Shown: positions 36,688 to 44,759, counted from the first letter of the stretch. The stretch is DNA of 64,000 nucleotides from an uncultured Anaerolineales bacterium (GCA_937135955.1 CAKZOB010000079.1:30141-94140), one strand, 5' to 3'. Numbers and translations: made by a program. Notes: generated from the letters alone by a model not told the origin.

Positions 36688-37614
36688 TCATTCGTCTGCC
36701 GGGTGGAAAACCGTAGCTGCAGAAAAGGACAGCATCTCGGCCTGAGGATCGTGTTGCTGAAAGCATGTCAGAGCGCGGGCATCGTCGCGGGTGGCGTAGC
36801 AATAGCGGCAGCCGTGCAGGCAGGTGTCGTATACTCCCACGTCGCGGCTGACTGCGCACCCGCAACCGGCTCGCGTGGGGCGCGGTGGGGCGTGCAAGGC
36901 GGGGGAAGGAAACAGTTCGGCCAGCAGGTCGGCATCCACACACGCCGCCGGACGTATCACCTCGTCTACCAGGTCTGGTTGGCAGCACGCATAGAGCGTC
37001 ATGCCAGCGTCAGCGGCGATATCCGCCAGGGTGTGCGCGAGCGCGCGCTTTTCCTCCAACGGAGGGTCGCAATACCTCACCCCTGCCTCCGCCAGGCGGC
37101 GCTGAGCCTTGGTATAGAATGTGGCAAAGCTGAAGTAGCAACGCCGGGTATAACCGGAGAGCGCCCTGGCCAGCGCGGCAAAGCGTGCTGCATAGAATTC
37201 AGCGTCGAGGCGGTCGGTGAAAACAATGGGGTCGAAGCGCCACAGCACCCGTTCCGGCCCGATGCGCGTCGCCAGCGCCTGCAACGTCTCGACTCCGACC
37301 CGCCAGTCCGGCACACGTGGCTCCAACACCCGCGGCAGGCCGGTGATCGTGTAGTGGCAGACGAAGCGGTAGCCGTGTTCTTCCAGGAAATCCAGGTAGT
37401 GCAGCAAGGGGCGGTAATTCTTCGACCAGAAGACGATGCTGTGTACGTCCTGAGGGCGGAGCGAAACCTGGTGAATCTGCCCGCTAAAGGGATTGGGATA
37501 GCTCACTGTGCCAGCGCGCAGTCTTCCCACAAACCAGGGCATGTAGAATGCGGGGATATCCGTCCGGCGGCTGGCGGAGATGATGACCGAAGTCGCTGGT
37601 TGTGCGTCGGCCAT
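36688..37614 (-). CDS. DUF1848-family protein
   Basis: The 308-aa protein begins ISASRRTDIPAFYMPWF, the clear hallmark of DUF1848. VFWSKNYRPLL and a Cys-rich C-terminus follow (CGCAVSRDVGVYDTCLHGCRYCYAT). The CLHGCRYCYAT part resembles a metal or iron-sulfur site, and some relatives are linked to radical SAM proteins, but the classic CxxxCxxC is not at the N-terminus. Function is unknown. It lies downstream of recA beyond a strong terminator, so it needs its own promoter, which I could not identify. Confidence 0.85.
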   Translation of the reverse strand: MADAQPATSVIISASRRTDIPAFYMPWFVGRLRAGTVSYPNPFSGQIHQVSLRPQDVHSIVFWSKNYRPLLHYLDFLEEHGYRFVCHYTITGLPRVLEPRVPDWRVGVETLQALATRIGPERVLWRFDPIVFTDRLDAEFYAARFAALARALSGYTRRCYFSFATFYTKAQRRLAEAGVRYCDPPLEEKRALAHTLADIAADAGMTLYACCQPDLVDEVIRPAACVDADLLAELFPSPALHAPPRPTRAGCGCAVSRDVGVYDTCLHGCRYCYATRDDARALTCFQQHDPQAEMLSFSAATVFHPADE

Positions 37615-37629
37615 GGCTGAATTCCTCAG

Positions 37630-37663
37630 AACAAGCCTCGCCCGTTTCTCTTCGGGCGAGGCT
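37630..37663 (-). terminator. Terminator of recA
   Basis: AGCCTCGCCCG (37634-37644) pairs with CGGGCGAGGCT (37653-37663), an 11-bp stem. TTGTTCT follows on the minus strand. Confidence 0.88.
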
Positions 37664-37673
37664 GCGGAGATAT

Positions 37674-38738
37674 TTATGCTTCGGCCAGTTCGAGTTCGGG
37701 CGCTTCAACTTCGGCAGAGCTGTCGTCGGAGAAGGTACCAAACAGCTTCACGTTGTGCGCCTGACGGATGAGCATTTCGAGTTCATAGGCCAGGTCGGGA
37801 TTCTCGCGCAGGTATTGCTTGGCACTCTCGCGACCCTGACCGATCAGGCCATCGTTGTAGCGGAAGAACGCGCCCCGCTTTTCGATGATGCCCGCTGCCA
37901 CGCCCAGGTCCAGGATGTCGCTTTCCTTGCTGAAACCTTCGTCGTACATCAGGTCAACTTCGCACTGTCGGAATGGCGGCGCGACCTTGTTCTTGGTGAT
38001 CTTGACGCGCGTGCGGTTGCCGATGATCTCATCTTTGAGCTTGATGGCCTGCACGCGCCGGATGTCAATGCGCACGCTGGCGTAGAAACGCAATGCCCGC
38101 CCGCCGGTAGTCGTTTCCGGATTGCCGAACATCACGCCCACTTTTTCGCGCAACTGATTGGTGAACAACACCGCAGTGTTGGACTGCTTGATCGCTCCCG
38201 ACAGCTTGCGCAGGGCCTGACTCATCAGCCGCGCCTGCAGCCCCACGTGACTATCGCCCATCTCGCCTTCGAGTTCGGCGCGGGGCACCAGCGCGGCCAC
38301 GCTGTCCACCACGACCACGTCGAGCGCGCCGCTGCGCACCAGCGCCTCGGTGATTTCCAGCGCCTGCTCGCCGGTGTCGGGCTGCGAGATGTATAGATTG
38401 TCGGTGTCCACGCCCAGGCGCGCAGCGTAGACAGGGTCGAGAGCGTGTTCCATGTCCACGAAGGCGCACACCCCGCCCAGCTTCTGCGCCTCGGCGATGA
38501 CATGCAGGCACAAGGTGGTCTTGCCGGAACTCTCCGGGCCGTAGATTTCGGTCACGCGCCCGCGGGGAATGCCCCCCACCCCCAGCGCCAGATCAATAGC
38601 CAGCGATCCGGTAGGGATGACATCAACCTGCAGGTGCGTGGCATCGCCCAGGCGGACGATAGCTCCGTCGCCGAAACGCTTGGTCAGGTCGGTGAGCGCG
38701 TGTTCGAGGGCCTTGAGGCGAGAATTGTCCGTCATCAT
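37674..38738 (-). CDS. recA: Recombinase RecA
   Basis: The 354-aa protein is RecA, which forms filaments on single-stranded DNA for repair and SOS induction. Walker A GPESSGKT is at about residues 67-74. The MAW region reads [10 protein letters not shown], with Met at about 96 where most RecA proteins have Ala. Walker B is [11 protein letters not shown], and loop L2 starts [22 protein letters not shown]. The C-terminus is acidic, as usual. Two adjacent ATGs are possible; the first (38738) is better spaced from AGGAG. The promoter overlaps the end of the upstream gene. No lexA or recX lies in the window. Confidence 0.97.
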   Translation of the reverse strand: MMTDNSRLKALEHALTDLTKRFGDGAIVRLGDATHLQVDVIPTGSLAIDLALGVGGIPRGRVTEIYGPESSGKTTLCLHVIAEAQKLGGVCAFVDMEHALDPVYAARLGVDTDNLYISQPDTGEQALEITEALVRSGALDVVVVDSVAALVPRAELEGEMGDSHVGLQARLMSQALRKLSGAIKQSNTAVLFTNQLREKVGVMFGNPETTTGGRALRFYASVRIDIRRVQAIKLKDEIIGNRTRVKITKNKVAPPFRQCEVDLMYDEGFSKESDILDLGVAAGIIEKRGAFFRYNDGLIGQGRESAKQYLRENPDLAYELEMLIRQAHNVKLFGTFSDDSSAEVEAPELELAEA

Positions 38739-38760
38739 GAGTTGCTCCTGGCCAAAGTGA

Positions 38761-38780
38761 GAACCTTCGCCCAAATGTTC
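38761..38780. promoter_or_regulatory. GAAC-N12-GTTC dyad in the recA leader
   Basis: GAAC (38761-38764) and GTTC (38777-38780) face each other between the recA promoter and ATG. Gram-positive LexA sites are GAAC-N4-GTTC, so the spacing here is wrong for that family. It is noted only as a possible operator. Confidence 0.25.
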
Positions 38781-38794
38781 GCAATGATGCCCTG

Positions 38795-38823
38795 ATCATA
38801 GCACTGATGTTCTATTTCGTCAA
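38795..38823 (-). promoter_or_regulatory. Promoter of recA
   Basis: TTGACG (38818-38823), 17-bp spacer, TATGAT (38795-38800) with extended -10 TGC. The -35 overlaps the stop codon of the upstream gene. Confidence 0.75.
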
Positions 38824-39191
38824 TAGCTCTGCGAGGGCGCGACAGGCGCATCTGTCAGGAGCGCATCCTGCTCATCCTGGGGAGATTGCAGATCGTCGTA
38901 GTACAGGGTCACCGTCGCGCGGTAGTCCGGTGACGGATCGGCACTGTCGCGCAGGTGCAGGGTGAAAGCGAGCCGAAAGTTCATCACGGCGACGGCGCTG
39001 GCGCTGGCCACGACCCGACCTTCGTCGTTGCGCAGCACAATCTCCAGGTTGGGGCGTTCGCGAAATGGCGTGATACTGACCTCTACACGCACCCGCCGGC
39101 GGTCCGGGTACAGTGTCGCGCTGACCCGCTCGATCCGCACGTCTTCGGGCGGGAGCAGGGGCAGATTGGGGGGTATCAGATCGATCGTCAT
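38820..39191 (-). CDS. Uncharacterised beta-rich protein, 123 aa
   Basis: No family is recognised. The protein has a proline-rich N-terminus (DLIPPNLPLLPPEDVRIE) and then alternating strands (RVRVEVSITPF; PNLEIVLRNDEGRVVASASAV; FRLAFTLHLRD; YRATVTLYYDD). This looks like a single immunoglobulin-like or C2-like sandwich. It has no signal peptide. The gene lies 33 bp downstream of a polysaccharide deacetylase gene and directly before recA on the same strand. Confidence 0.7.
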   Translation of the reverse strand: MTIDLIPPNLPLLPPEDVRIERVSATLYPDRRRVRVEVSITPFRERPNLEIVLRNDEGRVVASASAVAVMNFRLAFTLHLRDSADPSPDYRATVTLYYDDLQSPQDEQDALLTDAPVAPSQSY

Positions 39192-39224
39192 GCCAGGAAG
39201 CCTTTCTTGAGCCGGATATATGCT

Positions 39225-40232
39225 TCAGGGAATCGGGAAACGCTCATCCCCATCTCCGGAGACCAGTACAGGATGGGCAGGGCCGCCGACCCCAACAGTG
39301 TATTGATTGGGTTGGTCACAGGGGCGAGGCAAGGGGTGAAAGACCACATTGAACGGTTGTAGCGCGTCGAGGAACGCGGGCAAGGCTGCCGCCACACGCG
39401 GGTCTGGGTCGTGCAGCAAGACGATGAGGCCGTCGAGTGCTTCCTGGGTGGTCAGTTCGGGTCGTGCCGGGTCCGGCTGGACGAACGAGCGAAAACCGCC
39501 GGGGCCGTCCATCAGCCACCACACCAGGCGGGCAGGATCAGAACTGGTTTCGGTCAACGGAGGGGCAGCGATGTGCCAGCCGCTATAGTCGTACACACCG
39601 CGCAGCCAGGGCAATTGCTCGCGGTAAGCGGCCAGCTCTCGATCGTATTCGAACAGACGCCAGTAACCGCTGGTAGGGAGCAGAAACAGATTCCCTTCAG
39701 CGCTGTCGTACCCACCACCGGGCCGGCGAAACAGATGCGGCTGCGCTTCGTAGCGGGCGAGCGCATCGGGGAAGCGGGCAAGAGCCTGACGGATGCGCAA
39801 CTCGGTTTCCAGGAACATGCGAGCGATGTAGGACGGATGCGATGTTTCTGCCAGAGTGACACCGCCCTGCTGCACAAGATGGTTGCCCAGGTGATGGCCA
39901 TTGCGCACCATGCGGGCCAACACTTTACCTTCGGCGGGGCCGACATTGCGCCCGTGCACGAAGAAGGTCGCCCGAATGCCCCGCGCGTCGAGGATGTTCA
40001 GCACGTCCAGCGTGGGGCCTTGTTGACCCTTCGCCTCGTCCGTCTCGACACCATCATCGAAAGTGAGGTACACCGGCACTGTGAGCGGCGCAGCAGCCCG
40101 AATCAGCGGGCGTTGCTGCCGGGCAGTCACCATCTCGAAGCTCAGAGCTGCGCTCAAAGCCAGCAGGCGGCGGCGGGTGAGGGATGGTAGTCTCATTTCT
40201 GAATGACCGTTGCAGCAACCCGGCTGTGTCAT
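39225..40232 (-). CDS. Polysaccharide deacetylase (NodB-like), exported
   Basis: The 335-aa protein has a twin-arginine-like signal (LTRRRLLALSAALSF) about 15 residues in, then a NodB-type fold. Motifs are TFDDG with the catalytic Asp and metal Asp, GHHLGNH as the metal-His motif (usually H-S/T-x-x-H), RRPGGGY, and VLLHDPDP near the end. It probably removes acetyl groups from peptidoglycan or another surface glycan. ATG 40232 overlaps the stop of the ACT-domain gene (ATGA). An internal ATG at 40196 would leave a shorter signal but lacks a ribosome site. The GNH form is slightly unusual. Confidence 0.85.
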   Translation of the reverse strand: MTQPGCCNGHSEMRLPSLTRRRLLALSAALSFEMVTARQQRPLIRAAAPLTVPVYLTFDDGVETDEAKGQQGPTLDVLNILDARGIRATFFVHGRNVGPAEGKVLARMVRNGHHLGNHLVQQGGVTLAETSHPSYIARMFLETELRIRQALARFPDALARYEAQPHLFRRPGGGYDSAEGNLFLLPTSGYWRLFEYDRELAAYREQLPWLRGVYDYSGWHIAAPPLTETSSDPARLVWWLMDGPGGFRSFVQPDPARPELTTQEALDGLIVLLHDPDPRVAAALPAFLDALQPFNVVFHPLPRPCDQPNQYTVGVGGPAHPVLVSGDGDERFPIP

Positions 40233-40666
40233 GGCCCGGCAAACTGAGCCTGTGCCTTGCGCAAGGCAGCTACGGCCTGTTCGAACTGCCCGGCTGGAAT
40301 CAAAAGATGATCGCGCTCAAAGGCAGACAGAGCGAGCACCGTCACGCCGGCTTCGGCGAGCAGGCGACTGACCAGCGCCAGAAAGCCCACCATATCCAAC
40401 GGCAGGGGCATGTCGAAGGTCAGCAGACGATAGGGGCCAGCAGTGCGAGCGTCTGGCAGACGGCGCGCGAACTCCCACCATCCCTCGTCCGGCAGCATCA
40501 GCGTGACTTCGTCCTTGTCCACAATGAGGGCGCTGAAAGGTTCGCCCCACTCAGCAAGCACACCCGCAGCGGCAGTGATAGCCGGAGCAGGCAGATGCAC
40601 CAGGGTGTAGCTGCGTTCGTCGGTATAGAGGGCTGCTTTGGCCAATGCCTGATGCGCAGCGTCCAT
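40229..40666 (-). CDS. ACT-domain protein (CASTOR-like ACT_7 type)
   Basis: The 145-aa protein has two ACT-like halves. The second contains LLTFDMPLPLDMVGFLALVSRLLAEAGVTVLAL, the typical ACT pattern, and DHLLIPAGQFEQAVAAL. Relatives of this type (ACT_7, found beside CASTOR) bind amino acids or act as regulators. The ligand is unknown. It lies 24 bp downstream of the DUF1015 gene and overlaps the deacetylase gene by 4 bp, so all are one operon. Confidence 0.82.
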   Translation of the reverse strand: MDAAHQALAKAALYTDERSYTLVHLPAPAITAAAGVLAEWGEPFSALIVDKDEVTLMLPDEGWWEFARRLPDARTAGPYRLLTFDMPLPLDMVGFLALVSRLLAEAGVTVLALSAFERDHLLIPAGQFEQAVAALRKAQAQFAGP

Positions 40667-40690
40667 TTTGTCCTCCTGTGCCAGGACGGC

Positions 40691-42025
40691 TCACAGCCGT
40701 TCCTCAGGCGAAACGGGTAGCATGGTCAGTCCGGAAATCACCTTAGGGTAGAAGTCCGTGCTCTTCTGCGGCATGGTCTCACCCCGAGCAGCGACGGCTT
40801 TGATCTGCTCCAGGCGAGTGGGGCTGACGAAGAAAGCGAAATTGCCTTGCCCGGCGTCTATGCTGGCGACCGCTGCGCGCGCATCGCGATGATAGCGGAT
40901 CATGGTCTGATCTTCGATCCCCTGAGTCGGAACACCCGCGATACGCTCGATCAGCACTTTGTGCAGCACACTGACTGCCAGAGATTTCCAGACAGGCGAA
41001 TGCGCTTCCGGGATGAGCGTGTCAAGTTGTCCCACATCCTTGAGCGCCAACACATAAAAGCCGATGCCTGGGCCGCCATAGAAGCCGAAAACATGCCCGG
41101 AGGGGTGCATGTTGACCTGTTCCAGGCAGGTTACCAGGTCGGAGACGGGAGTCACCGTGAACACCTCCGCGGCCCGGCGCAACACTTCCGCAGGCGATGT
41201 GTCGTTGAAGTGACAGATCTCGCGATGAGTGGGCAATATTACCAGGCCCGGATCGCTCATGCTGACCAGAGTCGCCTGGATGAAGTTGAAGGCCGCCTCA
41301 GGGGGCGCGTCTGGATGGGTGCGGCGCTGCTGGTCGCGGTAGGTGAGGCCAGTGCTGTAGCGGTGATGTCCATCCGCGATAATCAGTCCGCGCAGAGGGG
41401 CCATGCTCTTCTGAAGCGCAGACAGCGTCGCTGGATCGGTGAGCACCCAAAGTTGCTGGCGGACATCGCTCTCGCGCAATTCCACCAGGTCGAGGTCAGG
41501 GGCGCGCCCGGCGATGGCCCCGGAGATGAGGTCGTTGATGGCGTTGTCGGGGTCGGGGTAGAGCAGGAAAATCTGCTCGGTGTTGACCTGCATGGTCTCC
41601 AGCAAACGCAAGCGATCTTCTTTGGGGCCGCTGTGTGTGCGCTCGTGCGGCAGGATAATGCCCTGGTCGAAATCCACCAGTTCCACAGCCGCGATCAGTC
41701 CCTGTCGGGTGCGAGTCCGCCCCTCAATGGTGAAAGTCTGCCGGTAGACGTAGAAAGCGGGGCGGTCTTCGCGCAGCAGCACGCCTTCGCGCAACCATTG
41801 CTGATACAGATCGCGGGCGCGGGTGTAGCCATTGGGGCCACTGGCTATATCGCCTGGCTGCGGCGGGTTGAGAATAAGACGCACCACGTTGTAGGGGCTG
41901 AGCGTCAGATAGCGGTCGCGCAGAGCGTCGTCAATCTTGTCATAGGGCTGGCTGACGACCGTCTGCAGGTCAGCGACGCGGTGCGGGTTGTAGCGCACGG
42001 CGCGGAAGGGTTTGATGATGGCCAC
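40691..42025 (-). CDS. DUF1015-family protein
   Basis: The 444-aa protein shows the DUF1015 layout: IKPFRAVRYNP and VSQPYDKIDDALR at the N-terminus, YNVVRLILNPP, and a central LIIADGHHRYSTGL. DUF1015 proteins are widespread, often near serine or NAD genes, and are sometimes called SpoOJ-related; none has a firmly known reaction. The GTG at 42025 is taken as start because AGGAGG sits 6 nt upstream; the longer reading crosses a repeat region. It is the first gene of the group that ends at recA. Confidence 0.85.
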   Translation of the reverse strand: MAIIKPFRAVRYNPHRVADLQTVVSQPYDKIDDALRDRYLTLSPYNVVRLILNPPQPGDIASGPNGYTRARDLYQQWLREGVLLREDRPAFYVYRQTFTIEGRTRTRQGLIAAVELVDFDQGIILPHERTHSGPKEDRLRLLETMQVNTEQIFLLYPDPDNAINDLISGAIAGRAPDLDLVELRESDVRQQLWVLTDPATLSALQKSMAPLRGLIIADGHHRYSTGLTYRDQQRRTHPDAPPEAAFNFIQATLVSMSDPGLVILPTHREICHFNDTSPAEVLRRAAEVFTVTPVSDLVTCLEQVNMHPSGHVFGFYGGPGIGFYVLALKDVGQLDTLIPEAHSPVWKSLAVSVLHKVLIERIAGVPTQGIEDQTMIRYHRDARAAVASIDAGQGNFAFFVSPTRLEQIKAVAARGETMPQKSTDFYPKVISGLTMLPVSPEERL

Positions 42026-42153
42026 GTTGATCCTCCTCTGCCGGTAGCAGGTCTGCCCAAAGGTAGCTGGGTTCCGCAGAAATTGTACCAACGGTCCCGC
42101 GAAGCGACGAAGCTCACAGGCCGACGGGCACACGCGGATTTGGGCCCGGAATT

Positions 42154-42236
42154 CATCACAGAGAGTGCAGAGGTCGTAGAAAGATACAGGAGCCTTGATT
42201 GCGTTTCCCCTCTGCGCTCTCGGCGTCTCGGTGGTT
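42154..42236. repeat. Imperfect inverted repeat, dispersed-repeat type
   Basis: GAGAGTGCAGAGG (42161-42173) and CCTCTGCGCTCTC (42209-42221) match as an inverted repeat (12 of 13). The right side continues as CGGCGTCTCGGTGGTT; its reverse complement reads ACCACCGAGACGCCGAGAG. This GAGACGC-type sequence resembles short dispersed repeats seen between genes in several bacterial phyla. The rest of the 42026-42324 gap holds a terminator hairpin and no gene. Confidence 0.5.
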
Positions 42237-42287
42237 CAAGATCACGGCCAAAGCGGGAATACACCTGGCCCATAGATGAGCCTGTCC

Positions 42288-42317
42288 AGCAAGAAGCGGG
42301 AGCTGTACCCTCCCGCT
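42288..42317 (-). terminator. Terminator of the HD-domain gene
   Basis: AGCGGGAG (42295-42302) pairs with CTCCCGCT (42310-42317); TCTTG follows on the minus strand. The stem is short and the T-tract weak. Confidence 0.6.
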
Positions 42318-42324
42318 CAGTTGC

Positions 42325-42912
42325 TCAGGACGCTTCGGATCCATCCAGTCCCAGGTCGGCGGCAATGCCCTTCATGGCCTCCAGCACCAGCGGCACATGG
42401 AAAGTCCACAGGTCAACCCCCAGCGCCTGCGCCGCCTGCTCGATTTCCTCACGGTGCACTGCCGCGGCGAAGCTGCGATCTTTCCACTTCTTGCGCACCG
42501 AACTGATCTGAGTGATGTCGCGGATGTCTTTGGTGGGACGCACCAGGGCGACGGCGGTCAGGAAACCAGTCAGTTCGTCTACTGCGACCAGCGCTTTTTC
42601 CATAGGGCTTGAAGGCTGTACGCCGGTGCGCTCGGCAGCGTGCGCCGCGATCGCGCGGATGATGATCTCGTCCGCGCCGCGTTCGCGCAGCACCTGCAGA
42701 CCGGTGAAAGGATGCCCATCGGGGGCGGACATGTCCGGATGGCGCTCGTAGTCGAAGTCGTGCAGCAGGCCAGTGACGCCCCACAGGTCTTCATCTTCTC
42801 CGAAGTGACGGGCATAGGCGCGCATAGCGGCCTCGACGGCCAGCATGTGCCGCCGCAGACTTTCGGACTGAGTCCATTCGGTGACCAATTGCCAGGCTTG
42901 GGTGCGATTCAT
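42325..42912 (-). CDS. HD-domain hydrolase
   Basis: The 195-aa protein has the HD phosphohydrolase pattern. A first His lies in RRHMLAVEAAMRAYA, the HD pair in GLLHDFDYERHPD, and a later AIAAHAAERTG supplies another His before the Asp in VAVDELTG. It is like the group annotated as HDIG or predicted nucleotide hydrolases. The substrate is unknown. Its ATG overlaps the stop of the OsmC gene by 4 bp (ATGA), with GAGG just upstream. Confidence 0.87.
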   Translation of the reverse strand: MNRTQAWQLVTEWTQSESLRRHMLAVEAAMRAYARHFGEDEDLWGVTGLLHDFDYERHPDMSAPDGHPFTGLQVLRERGADEIIIRAIAAHAAERTGVQPSSPMEKALVAVDELTGFLTAVALVRPTKDIRDITQISSVRKKWKDRSFAAAVHREEIEQAAQALGVDLWTFHVPLVLEAMKGIAADLGLDGSEAS

Positions 42913-43349
42913 GGCACCTCCTCAGTTTCTACGATGACGTAATCGTAGTGTATTTGCGCGGTGTGGCGCAAAGTAGCCGCTGCACCGCAGTACTTATCGC
43001 GCGAAAGCTCAATAGCGCGTTCGACCGCTTTGGGGTCAATGTTCTGCCCCATAATCGTGTACTTGACCCAGATCTCGACGAAGACTCTGGGGTGTTCGTC
43101 GGCGCGGACGCCTTCCACCTGAATTTCAAAGCCAGTCACCTGCTGCTGCTTCTTGCGCAGGATGCTGATCACGTCCATCCCTGTGCAGCCGGCGAGCGCG
43201 GTGAGCAACAATTCCATAGGGCTGATGCCAGCGTCATGACCGCCAACAGCTTTTTGCGCGTCCAGCGGCAATGAATAGCCGTTGCTGCTGTAGGCCGTGA
43301 AGATCATATCGTCGCGCAGCACGATACGGCTGCTCTTGCGTTCCGCCAT
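42909..43349 (-). CDS. OsmC/YhfA-type peroxiredoxin-like protein
   Basis: The 146-aa protein has the two OsmC cysteines: ALAGCTGMDVISIL for the first and SRDKYCGAAATLRHTA for the second. OsmC/Ohr proteins reduce organic hydroperoxides. The form here (LTALAGCTGMDV with MELLLTAL before it) is the YhfA-like subgroup. ATG 43349 follows GGGAGG. It is the first gene of a two-gene operon with the HD hydrolase. Upstream, 43350-43427 shows no feature before the MITE-like element. Confidence 0.9.
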   Translation of the reverse strand: MAERKSSRIVLRDDMIFTAYSSNGYSLPLDAQKAVGGHDAGISPMELLLTALAGCTGMDVISILRKKQQQVTGFEIQVEGVRADEHPRVFVEIWVKYTIMGQNIDPKAVERAIELSRDKYCGAAATLRHTAQIHYDYVIVETEEVP

Positions 43350-43427
43350 AGTAATTATGCCTCCCCGTGCAAAGAACCATGTCCAGACAGATTGTAAGCC
43401 AAAACCGCGCTTTGACCAGCCTATCCA

Positions 43428-43684
43428 GGTGCGTGCAAAATGTATCAGGCAGTTTGCTGCGCCTTGGTTCGCCTCGCCCTCAGCCTTGCTTCGCCCGGCT
43501 TGCTCTCCATGCATAGAGCAGAAGTCGCGCCCGATAACCCTCATCCCTCGCTGCGGGCGCAGGGGAACACCTGGGCGACAGACAGTAAGTCCCCTCGCCC
43601 CGCGACGCAGTCGCGAGGGAGAGGGGATTGAGGGGTGAGGGGCAACAGACTGCTGCAAATTGCCTGTCACATTTTGCACGCACC
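43428..43684. mobile_element. MITE-like element with 33-bp terminal inverted repeats
   Basis: The left end (43428-43460) starts GGTGCGTGCAAAATGT; the right end (43652-43684), read on the other strand, starts with the same 16 bases. The two match at 29 of 33 positions. The 257-bp element has no coding capacity that I can support. Inside is a strong secondary hairpin (43591-43626) with CGCGAC-GCA-GTCGCG at its tip and CCCCTC-type arms, and further CCCTCA-rich sequence. No clear target duplication is seen. It lies between oppositely oriented transcripts, 17 bp before the dsbA-like gene promoter. Confidence 0.75.
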
Positions 43685-43700
43685 CCCGCCTTTCGCCCTG

Positions 43701-43729
43701 TTGTCAACAGCGGGTACCTTTCGTATAAT
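43701..43729 (+). promoter_or_regulatory. Promoter of the DsbA-like gene
   Basis: TTGTCA (43701-43706), 17-bp spacer, TATAAT (43724-43729). It is the third promoter in the window with exactly these hexamers and spacing. Confidence 0.88.
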
Positions 43730-43769
43730 CGCAAAACCTTAACCCATCCGAGCACGTGGAGAAGGTCTC

Positions 43770-44708
43770 ATGGCTTCTGCGACTCCCCCTCCTGACGCAC
43801 GTCCGGTCTCGCTGCGCGAGTCCACGGACGAAGTGGTCCCTGCCCTGCCGCAGCCTGCAACTGCTGCTTCAGGTCGCTGGCTGCTGTGGGCGCTCCTGAC
43901 CCTGGCGCTGGTCATCGTGGCGGTGGTGCTCACGGCAGCCTGGTCAGGTGGTGGCGACGACGCCCTCAGCGAGGAAGAAGTACGCCAGATCGCTGAAGAG
44001 GTGGCGCGCACGCAGATCGCCGCGCTGCCCGCCGGAAGCGGGGCTGCCGCCGGCGTTGATGTGCAGCGCCTGGTAAACGAGGCTGTGGGCACGCAGGTCG
44101 CCATGCTGCGACCGACCAACACCCCCCCCCCCCCCCCCCCCCCCACCGTGATCCCTCCCGGCGTGGCAGAAGACGACGACGCTTTCAAGGGTCCGGCGGA
44201 TGCCGCCGTGGTGATTGTCGAGTTCTCGGACTTCCAGTGCCCCTACTGCGGACGCTGGTATGAGCAAACGCTAACCAGGATTCTGGAAGCCTACCCCACC
44301 GAAGTGAAGTTCGTCTACCGCGACTTTCCCATCTTCGGAGAAGACTCACTCCGTGCCGCGCAGGCCACCGAGTGTGCCGAGGAGCAGTCGCCCGACAAAT
44401 TCTGGGCCATGCACGACAGACTCTTCGCTCGCCTGACTTCTGGCGACACCACGCCGCTGTCGCAGGAGACGCTGGTTTCCTATGCGCAGGAGCTGGAGCT
44501 TGACACCCGCAGCTTCGCCGAGTGCCTGAGCAGTCAGCGCTACCGCGATGAAGTCGAGCGTGACTACCAGGCAGCCGTGTCCTATGGGCTGCGCGGCACG
44601 CCAGGCTTTGTTATCAATGGCGTCGTGTACGCCATCGGAGCGCAGCCTTTTGACGTGTTCGATCAGATCATCCAGAGCGAACTGGCCCGCGTGGGCGCTG
44701 CCGAATGA
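43770..44708 (+). CDS. Membrane-anchored DsbA-like thiol oxidoreductase
   Basis: The 312-aa protein has a short cytosolic N-terminus, one membrane helix (about residues 36-57), a helical linker with EEEVRQIAEEVARTQIAAL, and seven prolines at residues 119-125. The catalytic DsbA-family domain outside has active site C157-P-Y-C160. GTPGFVING supplies the cis-proline loop. It should form disulfides in exported proteins, with VKOR (60326-60820) as likely partner for reoxidation. The prolines come from a run of 23 C at 44122-44144 that is prone to slippage; one base more or less would cut off the catalytic domain. A clear promoter, Shine-Dalgarno and terminator are present. Confidence 0.92.
   Translation: MASATPPPDARPVSLRESTDEVVPALPQPATAASGRWLLWALLTLALVIVAVVLTAAWSGGGDDALSEEEVRQIAEEVARTQIAALPAGSGAAAGVDVQRLVNEAVGTQVAMLRPTNTPPPPPPPTVIPPGVAEDDDAFKGPADAAVVIVEFSDFQCPYCGRWYEQTLTRILEAYPTEVKFVYRDFPIFGEDSLRAAQATECAEEQSPDKFWAMHDRLFARLTSGDTTPLSQETLVSYAQELELDTRSFAECLSSQRYRDEVERDYQAAVSYGLRGTPGFVINGVVYAIGAQPFDVFDQIIQSELARVGAAE
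44122..44144 (+). repeat. Homopolymer of 23 C in the dsbA-like gene
   Basis: Twenty-three consecutive C encode the proline run between the linker and catalytic domain. It is by far the longest homopolymer in the window. The reading frame is intact at 23 C. Confidence 0.9.
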
Positions 44709-44728
44709 CCGGCAAGGCTGCCAGTGAG

Positions 44729-44759
44729 GCCGTCTTCGCAACAGCGGGGGCGGCTTTTT
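44729..44759 (+). terminator. Rho-independent terminator
   Basis: GCCGTCTTCGC (44729-44739) pairs imperfectly with GCGGGGGCGGC (44744-44754) around ACA, followed by five T. It ends the DsbA-like gene. Confidence 0.75.

Noticed and set aside
38448..38457. RecA MAW motif with Met in place of Ala as a sign of a defective RecA
   Set aside because: Walker A, Walker B and loop L2 are intact and the length is normal; hydrophobic substitutions at this site are probably tolerated.
42909..43679. OsmC gene starting at the far upstream Met
   Set aside because: The extension crosses the MITE-like element; ATG 43349 with GGGAGG gives a standard-length OsmC protein.
43480..43755. 91-codon minus-strand frame across the intergenic element
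   Set aside because: It reads through the inverted-repeat element and its hairpin, lacks a ribosome site and has low-complexity content.
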